Positions 40,368 through 49,269 of a stretch of 64,000 nt of DNA are shown here, piece by piece; position 1 is the first letter of the stretch; every line of letters begins with the position of its first letter. Under the pieces are notes generated by a model. It searched no databases and had not been told where the DNA came from. It saw only the letters and a list, made by a program, of their open reading frames with translations. The translations under genes were made by a program, and so were the position numbers. The DNA is taken from contig JAIRVH010000214.1 of NCBI GenBank assembly GCA_031253985.1, forward strand, positions 47,055-111,054. The letters are read 5' to 3'. Source of the DNA: Sphingobacterium sp. GTDB lineage: Bacteria; Bacteroidota; Bacteroidia; Sphingobacteriales; Sphingobacteriaceae.

Positions 40368-41386
40368 TGATTCCAACCAACCCATCCCCACCACTTCTTA
40401 CTGTTTTTGGCAACTACTCCGACTCCAACCAGGGCACCAGTTAACGCGGTATAATCACTATTTGTTCCTGAATTTGAATTAGAATGATTGCTAACATATC
40501 CAAGCACCGTACCCACAACAATAACGGCTGCTGAGGCAACAACGACAGCTACCGATTTGATCACTTTGCCAAAAAACTTACCTATCTTACCAAATAATCC
40601 TTTAGCTGGCAATACCGGAGCTTGTGCTGGCGCATAAATGTCTGCGGTTACGACGGCGTCAAGATTGTCCATCAAAACCAAATCATCCAATGTTGAAACA
40701 CTGGCCATAAGCGACATGGATACGAAGCTCCTCTGTTGCGGTGTTAATCCCTGTGGAAAAGCGTTAAGACTTTGTATTTTGTTTTCCAAAACACTTTTCG
40801 TTTTTATCTTTAGCGTATTGCTTACCTGTTCCGCCAGTTGTTCAGACTGTGCTTCAGACATATTTGCATCATCAAGTAAAAATGCATTCTTCACATCATC
40901 CTTAATGGCATTAACCATTGCAGATTCCAGGTTGTTCAGATTGGTTTTAAGTGCCGGATTACTGATATTAATTGTATTCGAAAAATTGATAGTTGAATAA
41001 AGGTTCGCTTCTAACATATTAGCAGCTTGTAATTCTGTAGTTGACTCATCAAGAAAAGGAAGATCGTTCGCCAGGTCGACTGTTTGTAATTCGATATCAT
41101 CTTTTAGCCAATGGTACTCCGCTGCAACCTCAGGTAACTTCCCATCAACATAGCCGTCGACTGCTCCCCCAAATTCTGGAGGCGGTGTCGGTGCCATATA
41201 ACCTTTGGTTAATTGGGCGGATTTGATTTCCTTGTCTAAATACTTTGAAAACGTGTTAACCTGTTTTTGAATTTCTAATCTGGGCTCCTTATCATCTGTT
41301 GATTCCGGATTTTTCATGCCACCTTCTTTGCTACACCCTATGAATACAAGGGATAGCGCAATAATTTGAAGAAGTTTTCTTTTCAT
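40361..41386 (-). CDS. Lipoprotein with antimicrobial-peptide-like and Trp-rich C-terminus
   Basis: A 341-residue lipoprotein: signal MKRKLLQIIALSLVFIGCSK (lipobox Cys18), an acidic/helical body (~30-255), then a segment starting after PAK with GLFGKIGKFFGKVIKSVAVV, a hydrophobic stretch (ASAAVIVVGTVLGYVS), a Gly-rich helix (GALVGVGVVAKNSKK) and a final WWGWVGWNQW. The GLFGKIGKFFGK section resembles cationic amphipathic peptides. It is not a family I recognise. Possible toxin precursor, but this is inference. Confidence 0.8.
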   Translation of the reverse strand: MKRKLLQIIALSLVFIGCSKEGGMKNPESTDDKEPRLEIQKQVNTFSKYLDKEIKSAQLTKGYMAPTPPPEFGGAVDGYVDGKLPEVAAEYHWLKDDIELQTVDLANDLPFLDESTTELQAANMLEANLYSTINFSNTINISNPALKTNLNNLESAMVNAIKDDVKNAFLLDDANMSEAQSEQLAEQVSNTLKIKTKSVLENKIQSLNAFPQGLTPQQRSFVSMSLMASVSTLDDLVLMDNLDAVVTADIYAPAQAPVLPAKGLFGKIGKFFGKVIKSVAVVVASAAVIVVGTVLGYVSNHSNSNSGTNSDYTALTGALVGVGVVAKNSKKWWGWVGWNQW

Positions 41387-41417
41387 TCTTTAGTACTTGT
41401 TATTGTTAATAAATAAA

Positions 41418-41603
41418 TTAATTAGCCCCTGTGAAAGCATGCTCCGGAGTCATAACTTTCAATAAATTGTTGGGGTGCACGAATTTGAAAAGGGATTGGA
41501 TCATCATGGTTAAGTAATAGCATAAATTGTATTCTGGCATTAATTGGTTGGAGTATCTACTTTCCCAATCCTTTCTTAACAAAGTTAACCAGCTTAAACG
41601 CAT
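41418..41603 (-). pseudogene. Possible transposase C-terminal fragment
   Basis: A 61-codon frame ends in FKFVHPNNLLKVMTPEHAF, which recalls the IS3/IS481-type C-terminus (RPHxxL...TPExA). It has no catalytic part and no inverted repeats are visible, so this is a weak call. Confidence 0.25.
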
Positions 41604-41638
41604 AAAAAATTATAAAAACAATAGAAAATATGTAGATT

Positions 41639-41680
41639 ATTAATGATTTTTACGGTAACAAAACCGAAAAAATCATTAAT
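41639..41680 (-). promoter_or_regulatory. Long inverted repeat upstream of the lipoprotein operon
   Basis: Arms ATTAATGATTTTT (41639-41651) and AAAAATCATTAAT (41668-41680) pair perfectly, with an inner CGGT...ACCG. It lies about 250 bp upstream of the lipoprotein start, so it may be an operator or terminator. Confidence 0.45.
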
Positions 41681-42062
41681 AAATGAACGGTTTCTCAAAA
41701 ATAAAGGTTTCTGATTGTCTCAATATTGATCCCATCCAGCTGATATCAATAGACCAGGGCACTTTTATGAATGCAGATTTGTTCCTGCGTCATTTACCAC
41801 CACCCACTTTTCACAACAATTTAATACAGGGGCTTGGTGAAACACAAAATATCATTCAATTACCGGGTGTCTAAAATATGGAAATAATCGGATGCTTCCA
41901 TGAAGAATTATTAAGACAAAACATTTGAAAATATAGCACTAAAAAAATGAAAAGAGGTACCAACCAGGCTCGATCCCCCACAAAGAAACTAATACCCCTC
42001 TATTTCCTCAAAACTATTTTCATTTTCAATTGTCTCTATTCTATAACCGCAGATTAAAACAA

Positions 42063-42239
42063 ATGATGAAAAAGAAGTTAACATACTTATTGATGTCAAG
42101 CTCTTTTTTTCTACTGACAGGTTGCTCCGTCATAGAAGGAATATTCAAAGCGGGCGTTTGGACAGGCATTCTCATCGTCGTTGTTGTAGTCGCTCTCGTC
42201 ATTTGGCTTATTAGCAAACTTTTCGGTGGATCCAAATAA
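42063..42239 (+). CDS. Small lipoprotein with membrane helix
   Basis: A 58-residue protein started at ATG 42063 (MMKKKLTYLLMSSSFFLLTGC). Lipobox LTGC, then a second hydrophobic helix (GVWTGILIVVVVVALVIWLISKLF). Very similar small proteins are widespread in Bacteroidota, often misnamed. Its role is unknown. Confidence 0.75.
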   Translation: MMKKKLTYLLMSSSFFLLTGCSVIEGIFKAGVWTGILIVVVVVALVIWLISKLFGGSK

Positions 42240-42483
42240 TGACAATTACCCTGCTAACAATTTCCTCAACGCCTTTTATCTAAATACAAACTACAATACC
42301 CCGTCAACGGTTTTCTTGTTCTTCATTTGAAAACATGTTTTTTATCTTATCTTTATAATTTCAAGAATCTACGGTCAAACTAATTTAAAGGGCAACCGGC
42401 AATTCAAAAAAAAATTCTAGCGCTATTGGACAATCGTATTGATGGCTAGAAACATTGGCACTAAATGAAAGAGGATCGAGCAT

Positions 42484-43521
42484 ATGAAGAGATTTACGTT
42501 AAAAGAGATTGGCCAACAATTAAACCTATCTCCCGGAACCATTTCCAAAGCACTAAACGATAGCCATGAAATAAGCGCAGAAACAAAAAAGCTCATTTTA
42601 GATTTTACGAAGGAAATTAATTATATACCAAATTTTTCGGCAAAAAGCCTAAAGACAGGGCGCTCAAATACCTTGGCAATCATTGTTCCATTTATTTCGA
42701 GCTCATTTTTCTTTGATTTCTATGAAGATATCTCCCTCATCCTGGCAAAAACAAACTATAAACTAATCCTATTGCAAACTTTTAACGATGAGAAAAAAGA
42801 AAAAGAAGCCCTAGAGCTTTGTATACAAAGCAATATTGAAGGGATAATCATTTCTCCGGTGAAAAATGACTCAAGCTTATCGCTCTTGTTTTATATTATG
42901 GAACAGATCTGTCCGGTTATTATTTTTGACCGAATAAATCATCAGCTTGATACATTCAAAATCGGGATCCAAAATAGCAAAGTCATCTATCAGGCAACGG
43001 AAGAAATGATCAAAAACAAACGAGAAAATATCATTCTTTTATTATGCAAAGACATCGGTGGCAATGTAAGCCGGATAAAAGGATATAAAGATGCACTCTT
43101 CAATTCTTCGCTACCTTTCAAAGAAGAAAATATAATAGAAATATCCTATTCCAGCCCTAAGGACAACATCGATGATGAACTAGAAAGCAAAATCAGCCTA
43201 CTATTAAATAGTGCATCAGCACCGAATGCGCTTCTCTCAACAACTGATACTTTATCGCTCAAGGTGTTACACATATTAAATAAATTGAAGGTGAAAATTC
43301 CCGAAGACATGAATTTAATTGGCTTCAGTAATACACCCTTTGCAAACAGCCTCAACCCCTCTCTGACAACAATTACTCAGCCTACACACCTTATGGCAGA
43401 AAAATCTGTAGAACTCCTTTTACAGATGTTAAAGAAAAGAAACAAAAAGAATTATTTCGAGTTCGAAACGTATTTTTTAGACTGTAGCATCGAACACCGG
43501 AAATCCACATCATCCCTTTAA
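42484..43521 (+). CDS. LacI-family transcriptional regulator
   Basis: A 345-residue regulator with the LacI HTH (FTLKEIGQQLNLSPGTISKALNDSHEISAETKKLIL) and hinge (KSLKTGRSNTLAIIVPFI), and a periplasmic-binding-like ligand domain ending GFSNTPFANSLNPSLTTITQP. It is flanked by a terminator but no sugar-use genes, so the target is probably elsewhere. Confidence 0.93.
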   Translation: MKRFTLKEIGQQLNLSPGTISKALNDSHEISAETKKLILDFTKEINYIPNFSAKSLKTGRSNTLAIIVPFISSSFFFDFYEDISLILAKTNYKLILLQTFNDEKKEKEALELCIQSNIEGIIISPVKNDSSLSLLFYIMEQICPVIIFDRINHQLDTFKIGIQNSKVIYQATEEMIKNKRENIILLLCKDIGGNVSRIKGYKDALFNSSLPFKEENIIEISYSSPKDNIDDELESKISLLLNSASAPNALLSTTDTLSLKVLHILNKLKVKIPEDMNLIGFSNTPFANSLNPSLTTITQPTHLMAEKSVELLLQMLKKRNKKNYFEFETYFLDCSIEHRKSTSSL

Positions 43522-43524
43522 AAG

Positions 43525-43560
43525 AAAAGGCCAAAATTCCACATGGAATTTTGGCCTTTT
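43525..43560 (+). terminator. Strong intrinsic terminator (bidirectional)
   Basis: Arms AAAAGGCCAAAATTCCA and TGGAATTTTGGCCTTTT pair over 17 bp with a 2-nt centre. It ends the LacI gene and is placed to stop minus-strand transcription of the ABC operon too. Confidence 0.9.
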
Positions 43561-43608
43561 CAAAGAATACCACGCTTTACAATCCAACGCAGCATCCATC
43601 ATAAAATC

Positions 43609-44454
43609 TTATTTAATTAAGGATCGCAATGCATGGACAGGCAAATCTGTTTTGGTGTCATTAGATAAACTTCCATTCAAAGCTCCCCATTGCAAGCTAT
43701 CTAACCGGACAGATGAACGCCCTTCTGTTTTGATATTCAGAAAATCAACTTTGGCATTCGGACCTTTTTTATTAAAATATACTTCTGAATTGTTAGCAAC
43801 GATATCTGCACTTTGATAATTGGTACGCGGCAAACCTAAAACGCTATTTGTCGTATTGACAAATAAACGATTGATTACAGAATTTCCCTTACTATCCGTA
43901 CCAGCAAGATCATCAATAGTAGAATTGGTCAAATTCAAGTTTAACGTATTAATAGTGGATTGCTCGGCTAGAGAGAATACATCAACGCTATCTCCAACGA
44001 CAGTCAGCTCGTTTAGCTTGGCAGACAACTCATTGATTCCTGCATTTTTTAATTTTAAAACTTTAAGATCAGGTGAAAAAATATAAATTGACTTATAAAA
44101 CCCATCTCCTCCGGGTAAAAAATCCAATGTAAGATTTCCAGACTGATCCACATTCGTTTTCACGTATTCAGCCTGACTTTTATTAACTTTAACCATAAAC
44201 TTATCACTTTTTACCCAATGCAAACCTATACTATTTGCATTATTTCCAATTATATAAAGCTTGTCAAACACTGCCAACGGAAATGACCGGAAATAAACAT
44301 CCTTTGTATCTGGTTTAGAGACCTCCTGTTCCACATCCGCATTATATTTTTTTGCATCAACGCGATTTATGCTAACAAGGTAAGACGCAACAAGCATCGG
44401 AACCGCGAGCAAACCTATTGCCAATCCCATTATTATTTTTGTACTTAATTTCAT
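43609..44454 (-). CDS. Membrane-anchored DUF2807-like (GIN) protein
   Basis: A 281-residue protein with an N-terminal transmembrane helix (KIIMGLAIGLLAVPMLVASYLV), then a beta-helix-like body of repeating short strands (LKVLKLKNAGINELSAKLNELTVVGDSVDVFSL, STINTLNLNLTNSTIDDL). This resembles the GIN-domain family in the cell envelope. It overlaps the GntR gene by 4 bp and is the last gene in the ABC operon. Confidence 0.75.
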   Translation of the reverse strand: MKLSTKIIMGLAIGLLAVPMLVASYLVSINRVDAKKYNADVEQEVSKPDTKDVYFRSFPLAVFDKLYIIGNNANSIGLHWVKSDKFMVKVNKSQAEYVKTNVDQSGNLTLDFLPGGDGFYKSIYIFSPDLKVLKLKNAGINELSAKLNELTVVGDSVDVFSLAEQSTINTLNLNLTNSTIDDLAGTDSKGNSVINRLFVNTTNSVLGLPRTNYQSADIVANNSEVYFNKKGPNAKVDFLNIKTEGRSSVRLDSLQWGALNGSLSNDTKTDLPVHALRSLIK

Positions 44455-44834
44455 AACTCATTTTGATTAAAATTCTGACTAACAAACCGCTTATACCGCT
44501 GTTCTAACTCATCGAGACCAATTTCCAATAAATAAATATTGCGAAAAAATAATGGAAGATCTTCTTCCAGAAAAATCGCTTTTCTATAAGACTTCACATT
44601 TTTTACAGAATCCTGCGTCAGAAAAAAGCCAATCCCCCGCTTATTTGCTATAATTTCTTTCTGCTGCAGCATATCATAGGTCCGCATCACCGTATTGGGA
44701 TTAACCTCCATCTGTACGGCCAATTCCCTCACCGATGGAAGTTTTTCATCCACTTTCCAGGTTGCCAGCAAAATATGGTCACATACATATTCAGCGATCT
44801 GAAGGTAAATGGCTTTATTTGCATTAAATTCCAT
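44451..44834 (-). CDS. GntR-family regulator (YtrA-like)
   Basis: A 127-residue GntR regulator with winged helix: AIYLQIAEYVCDHILLATWKVDEKLPSVRELAVQMEVNPNTVMRTYDMLQQKEIIANKRGIGFFL. The short C-terminal part fits the YtrA subfamily, which controls ABC transporter operons. It is encoded inside the operon it probably represses. A matching operator lies before the first gene at 46486. Confidence 0.9.
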   Translation of the reverse strand: MEFNANKAIYLQIAEYVCDHILLATWKVDEKLPSVRELAVQMEVNPNTVMRTYDMLQQKEIIANKRGIGFFLTQDSVKNVKSYRKAIFLEEDLPLFFRNIYLLEIGLDELEQRYKRFVSQNFNQNEL

Positions 44835-44835
44835 A

Positions 44836-45654
44836 TTAAATCTCCTTTTCTTTTAGCCTTAAAAAAGCAACACTCCAAAATACTATAGTCAGCAACACGC
44901 CAACTGCGCTAATTAATGCAAAAATGTGGTTTGAATCAGACCAATAATTATTATCCATTGTACCTACGGTATCCCGGGTTTGGGTTTTCATCAAGTAGAC
45001 AAAAAGACAGGTCCAGACCACACAATAAAGTACCAGGGAAATAGCAGTCTTTACATATTGATAGTTCTGGTAAACGATTCCACCAAGTAAGAATATAGCA
45101 TTCAGAAGAATCGGAAGAAAATAGAAATAATAGGCTGGATCCGGATATTTTACCTTAAAAAAATACTGCCAAAGATCCACACTGACCGTTTCTCCTGACG
45201 GCTGCATTTCATTGACAACCACAGAGCCAAAACTTCTTAAATAAGAGACAAACGCTAAATCAATTAGATAAAATACCAATAAGTAAGAGCCAATACTCAC
45301 TACAACAGTATAAAAGAGGCTGACCAAAAATTTTTCCAATTGTGAAGCAGGAATCATCAATTCAAAAATAGCACGCGTCTTTTTGCCTAAATCTGCGAAA
45401 TAGCTACTGGAGATAACTGTCACAAAAAACAATCCTAAAATGCAAAACAAAGGCGCCCTGAAGCTCAGCAAAGAATAAACAGTGTTCTTTTTGATATCAT
45501 CATAATTTGGTCCGAAATTAACAGCATAAAAACCAAAAATTACCCCTGCAATAATCCCTATTGCCATAAGATAAATGCGCCCAAAACCAATCCATTGTCT
45601 TCGAATCAGTCCAAAAAAACGTGTAGAATTAAATAGGTTTGACATATTCATCAT
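44836..45654 (-). CDS. ABC transporter permease
   Basis: A 272-residue membrane protein with about six transmembrane segments (e.g. IYLMAIGIIAGVIFGFYAV, PLFCILGLFFVTVISSSYF, LVSLFYTVVVSIGSYLLVFYLI, AISLVLYCVVWTCLFVYLM, FALISAVGVLLTIVFWSVAFL). It partners the ATPase upstream (26-bp overlap). Substrate unknown; YtrBC-type exporters respond to cell-wall antibiotics in other bacteria. Confidence 0.85.
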   Translation of the reverse strand: MMNMSNLFNSTRFFGLIRRQWIGFGRIYLMAIGIIAGVIFGFYAVNFGPNYDDIKKNTVYSLLSFRAPLFCILGLFFVTVISSSYFADLGKKTRAIFELMIPASQLEKFLVSLFYTVVVSIGSYLLVFYLIDLAFVSYLRSFGSVVVNEMQPSGETVSVDLWQYFFKVKYPDPAYYFYFLPILLNAIFLLGGIVYQNYQYVKTAISLVLYCVVWTCLFVYLMKTQTRDTVGTMDNNYWSDSNHIFALISAVGVLLTIVFWSVAFLRLKEKEI

Positions 45655-46480
45655 GTTTAATAAGGTTCGTAATTTTCTCCTTGTACTTTAAAACTGCATT
45701 AAATAACAACTCCAGATCAAGCTTCGAGTCTTCTGCAGCTGAGTTTGGGAGGATTACATTAAAACCACCTAACCCCTCTTCAGAATAAAGCGTATCCAAA
45801 GGAAGCTCTCTTACCTTTTTAAAGCATAATCGATCAGTAATAACGTGCATAGTCGCGTTGAGTGCGACCTTGTGATCGTCAAGTAAGATGACAGCATCAA
45901 TAAGATTATCCAGATCACGCACTTGGTGCGTGGAAATAATCACACATTTATCTTCTGTTATCGCAGAAGCCATAATCTTTCGGAACTGAACCTTAGAAGG
46001 AATATCCAAACCATTTGTCGGCTCATCCATAATAATCACTTTTGTATTAGACGCCAGGCCAAAAGAAATAATATACTTTTTTTTCTGTCCATAACTCATA
46101 TTTGCTAACTTCTGCTCAATGGGGACATCAAACTCGTCGATCAGACGATCAAAATATTCCCGATCAAAGTTTGGGTAAAAATCCGCATTTGCCTTCAGAA
46201 ACTGATCAGATTTAACTGCCGGCAGATAAAACTCTTCCGGAATAAAGCTAATCTCCCTTAACAACGAAGGCTCCCTTCGATTCGGATTGTGCCCCAGCAC
46301 ATTAACCCGTCCAGAAACAGGATATACCAAACCGGCAATATTTTTAAGCAAGGTCGATTTACCTGCCCCATTTTTCCCTAATAAACCATAGATATGCCCT
46401 TGCTTCAATTCAAGATCCATCTGAAGAAAGAGCGGCTTTGATTTACTATAGCTGAAATTTAGATTTTGGATAGTAATCAT
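45629..46480 (-). CDS. ABC transporter ATP-binding protein
   Basis: A 283-residue ATPase with Walker A GLLGKNGAGKSTLLKNIAG, the signature MSYGQKKKYIISFGL, Walker B VIIMDEPTNGLD and the switch His STHQVRD. It overlaps the permease gene by 26 bp. First gene of the operon, with the GntR-type operator directly upstream. Confidence 0.95.
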   Translation of the reverse strand: MITIQNLNFSYSKSKPLFLQMDLELKQGHIYGLLGKNGAGKSTLLKNIAGLVYPVSGRVNVLGHNPNRREPSLLREISFIPEEFYLPAVKSDQFLKANADFYPNFDREYFDRLIDEFDVPIEQKLANMSYGQKKKYIISFGLASNTKVIIMDEPTNGLDIPSKVQFRKIMASAITEDKCVIISTHQVRDLDNLIDAVILLDDHKVALNATMHVITDRLCFKKVRELPLDTLYSEEGLGGFNVILPNSAAEDSKLDLELLFNAVLKYKEKITNLIKHDEYVKPI

Positions 46481-46485
46481 ACTAC

Positions 46486-46505
46486 TGTATTATTTAATTA
46501 ATACA
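46486..46505 (-). promoter_or_regulatory. GntR/YtrA-type operator
   Basis: TGTATTA and TAATACA are separated by TTTAAT, 5 bp before the ATG of the ABC ATPase. The symmetric TGTATTA...TAATACA form is like YtrA-family operators, so the operon's own GntR protein is a likely ligand. Confidence 0.65.
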
Positions 46506-47161
46506 CTAATATAGATATGAATTTTACATAATTCCAAAAAAATATTAAAAAAATACTTCTATCAATCTGCTGAGATCACATTTCAGATTTTGAAATAAGT
46601 AAGCAATTAACTTAAAAATAGATAAACATTAAATTCATATAATAAAATACAATATATTGAAAAATAGCTATTTATTATTAAAAATTACAAAATTCATAAT
46701 GACCATTATATGAATTTGATCAGTACTGGTTAGCCATTTTAAAATCAGATATCATTTTTTAAAAAACTCAATAAATTAAGACTTTCGAAGCTAATTGAAA
46801 ATATCCGCTCTACAGGCTAAATCTAAGCAACATTAAAAGAGCCTTAGACAATAGAATATAATGCCGCAGAAAGGCTAAAACGAATCAAAAAAAGAATGTA
46901 GAATTACACCATCTATTATTGAATTCAACACAAGTCATCGCTTTCTCGCAATCAGTGCAATTATATTGCCCGTTAACTTTTAGTCCATGAAAACCGCAGG
47001 ACAACAACAAATATTCAGCATCAACAGCATTAACCATTAATTAAATTAACAACAAAACAAACTAAAAATCAAATCAATAAAAAGTTTACATAAAGCATAA
47101 ATAGATATAGATAAATCATTAATTTCATCTTCAGAATAAATTTATTCCCATCTTTGTCCAT
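46506..47161. other. AT-rich intergenic region
   Basis: This 656-bp stretch separates the divergent ABC operon and the membrane protein at 47162. I see no convincing ORF, tRNA or hairpin. CATCTTTG at about 47150 on the plus strand is one base off the -7 consensus. Confidence 0.4.
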
Positions 47162-47641
47162 ATGCTGAATTACTTTTATCCTTTTATTCTGGCGATGCAT
47201 TCTTTATGGCGATGGGAAGTATTGATCATACTGACCGTTAGCCTCTCGATATTTTTTTACAAGAAAAATAAACAGCTTCCATTCTCCCCTATCGATCAAT
47301 GGCTATTAAAAACAACGGTTATTTCTTTTTATATTCAGCTATGTTTAGGTTTTAGCCTCTATCTATTAAGCCCCATTACCCAGTATTTCATGCAGCATGT
47401 TAGCAAGTCAATTCACCTCAGACAAATCCGCTTCTTCGGGATGGAACACAGCAGTATGATGATTATTGCGGCAATTTGCTTAACTATCGGTGCTCTAAAA
47501 AGCAAAAACGCCGATACGAATGATCGACGTTTTAAAATATTATTAATCTGGTTTGGCCTAGCATTCTTGATCGTACTCAGCTCTATCCCTTGGGAATTCT
47601 CTCCCTTAACAAGCAGACCTAGTTTTCGATCATTTTTTTAG
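47162..47641 (+). CDS. Four-helix membrane protein, unknown function
   Basis: A 159-residue protein with four transmembrane helices (VLIILTVSLSIFFY, TTVISFYIQLCLGFSLYLL, SSMMIIAAICLTIGAL, ILLIWFGLAFLIVLSSI). Conserved-looking His residues in AMHSLWRWE and GMEHSSMM resemble cytochrome-b-like haem ligands, so a haem protein is possible. It overlaps the convergent hydratase end by 4 bp. Confidence 0.6.
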   Translation: MLNYFYPFILAMHSLWRWEVLIILTVSLSIFFYKKNKQLPFSPIDQWLLKTTVISFYIQLCLGFSLYLLSPITQYFMQHVSKSIHLRQIRFFGMEHSSMMIIAAICLTIGALKSKNADTNDRRFKILLIWFGLAFLIVLSSIPWEFSPLTSRPSFRSFF

Positions 47642-48414
47642 CTATTTTTCCAGTTAGCTTTTCTTTTACTGCGCATAGCATCCATTCCTTCTTTGAAATC
47701 GGCCGTTTGGCGCAAATCTGCTAGCGCATCTAGGAGAAAGCTATATTTATCATCAAAAGATTGCTCTTTTAACCTCCGAAGTGCACTAAAACCTTTTGAT
47801 ATAGCCAAAGGGGCATTATCAAGGATCGTATTTTTCAATTCGGTCAATGCCTTTTCCTCAACATCCAAAATTCCGTACAAGATTTCCTTTTCTAAAGCCT
47901 CTTGCGCAGAAAAAGAGGCTCCTCTGATACAGAGATCCATCGCTTTTCTTTCAGGCATATATTCCAGAAGCAAAGCCAATACCTGAAATGGAAAGAGTCC
48001 AATTTTGACTTCTGGTAAAGAAAAGCGTACTTGCGGAAAAGCATATAAATACGTACAGGATAACGCAATCAAAAAACCACCGGCAATAACATCCCCTCTG
48101 ACAACACAGATAGAGGGTTTGTCTAACCCAGCAAATAACTCAGCTAGGGATTTTTCTACTCGAGGAATTGCAGGATTACCCACATCCATTGCAGGATCTT
48201 CAAAAGCTTTCAGATCCATCCCCGCACAGAATACGGGGCCTTCAGCCTCCACTTGCACTAAACGTACATCAGGATTGTTATTCGCGATATTCAATACATA
48301 GGCTATCTCACTGACCATGGTAGGGCTAAAAGCATTCCTTTTTTCCGAACGAGCTAGTGTCATCGTAAGCACATGCTGTTCGATAGTTACTTTTATAAAA
48401 TTTAGTTTTTCCAT
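47638..48414 (-). CDS. Enoyl-CoA hydratase, probably methylglutaconyl-CoA hydratase
   Basis: A 258-residue crotonase-fold protein with VQVEAEGPVFCAGMDLKAF (oxyanion hole), IAGGFLIALSC and RFSLPEVKIGLFPF. Its neighbours (HMG-CoA lyase, isovaleryl-type dehydrogenase, methylcrotonyl-CoA carboxylase) make 3-methylglutaconyl-CoA hydratase the best assignment in leucine degradation. Catalytic acidic residues of the family are not all certain. Confidence 0.8.
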   Translation of the reverse strand: MEKLNFIKVTIEQHVLTMTLARSEKRNAFSPTMVSEIAYVLNIANNNPDVRLVQVEAEGPVFCAGMDLKAFEDPAMDVGNPAIPRVEKSLAELFAGLDKPSICVVRGDVIAGGFLIALSCTYLYAFPQVRFSLPEVKIGLFPFQVLALLLEYMPERKAMDLCIRGASFSAQEALEKEILYGILDVEEKALTELKNTILDNAPLAISKGFSALRRLKEQSFDDKYSFLLDALADLRQTADFKEGMDAMRSKRKANWKNS

Positions 48415-48423
48415 CTAAAAATT

Positions 48424-49263
48424 CTACAAAATCAATTGTCTGAAACTCTGTTCAAGGGCTACTACCTCGGCTACACTACCTCGCTGGAAATAGTTCAACA
48501 GCAATTCAGAAGGAATATTTCCAACCAAATCATCCTTGGCAAATGGGCACCCCCCATAACCTAACAATGCTCCTTCAAATTTACGACATCCAGCGTGATA
48601 AGCCGCCTCTATCTTTGCAAGGCTATCTTCGCGCCTGGCGTGAAAATGCGCGCCTATCTCAAGCATTGGGAAACGGGATCTGACATGACCAAAGAGCTCC
48701 GAAATCTGATTTGCATCAGCTTCCGATGTCGTATCCGCCAATGAAAATTCACGAATCCCAAAATCCAATAATCGTTCCACCCACTCTTCCACCAATAAGG
48801 GTGACCAAGGATCGTGATAGGGATTTCCAAAAGCCATACTGATGTAGACCACCATAGATTTATGGGCAGAATCCGCCAACACTTTCATCTGTTTTAACTG
48901 CTGATAAGACATCGCTAAATCCATATTGGTATTTCGCAGCTGGAATGTTTCAGATATTGAAAATGGATATCCCAAAAAATCGATTTTTTCCTCCTGAATA
49001 GCTTCTTGCACTCCTCTGAGATTTGCTACAATAGCCAGTAACTTTACTTTTTCATTCTTGTTGATCCCTTTTAATACCGCTTTTGTATCTGCCAGCTGCG
49101 GTACGGCTTTCGGCGAGACAAAAGAACCGAAATCGATCACATCAAAGAGCCCACTTTCAATTAATGTATTGATATGTTGAATTTTTTTGTCTGTTTCAAT
49201 AAAATTGTGAAGCCCTTGAATAGCATCTCTTGGACAATCAACCAATACTACCTGATCCTTCAT
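48424..49263 (-). CDS. Hydroxymethylglutaryl-CoA lyase
   Basis: A 279-residue TIM-barrel enzyme. Start motif VLVDCPRDAIQGLHNFI, then DVIDFGSFVSPKAVPQLADT, metal-site AHFHARREDSLAK and the catalytic loop GCPFAKDDLVGNI carrying the active Cys. It splits HMG-CoA to acetyl-CoA and acetoacetate, the last step of leucine breakdown. The acetoacetate-CoA ligase is encoded at 52251. Confidence 0.93.
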   Translation of the reverse strand: MKDQVVLVDCPRDAIQGLHNFIETDKKIQHINTLIESGLFDVIDFGSFVSPKAVPQLADTKAVLKGINKNEKVKLLAIVANLRGVQEAIQEEKIDFLGYPFSISETFQLRNTNMDLAMSYQQLKQMKVLADSAHKSMVVYISMAFGNPYHDPWSPLLVEEWVERLLDFGIREFSLADTTSEADANQISELFGHVRSRFPMLEIGAHFHARREDSLAKIEAAYHAGCRKFEGALLGYGGCPFAKDDLVGNIPSELLLNYFQRGSVAEVVALEQSFRQLIL

Positions 49264-49269
49264 ATTGTA

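Noticed and set aside
41683..41874. 63-codon plus-strand frame after the long inverted repeat
   Set aside because: No family resemblance, no promoter or neighbour support; likely chance.
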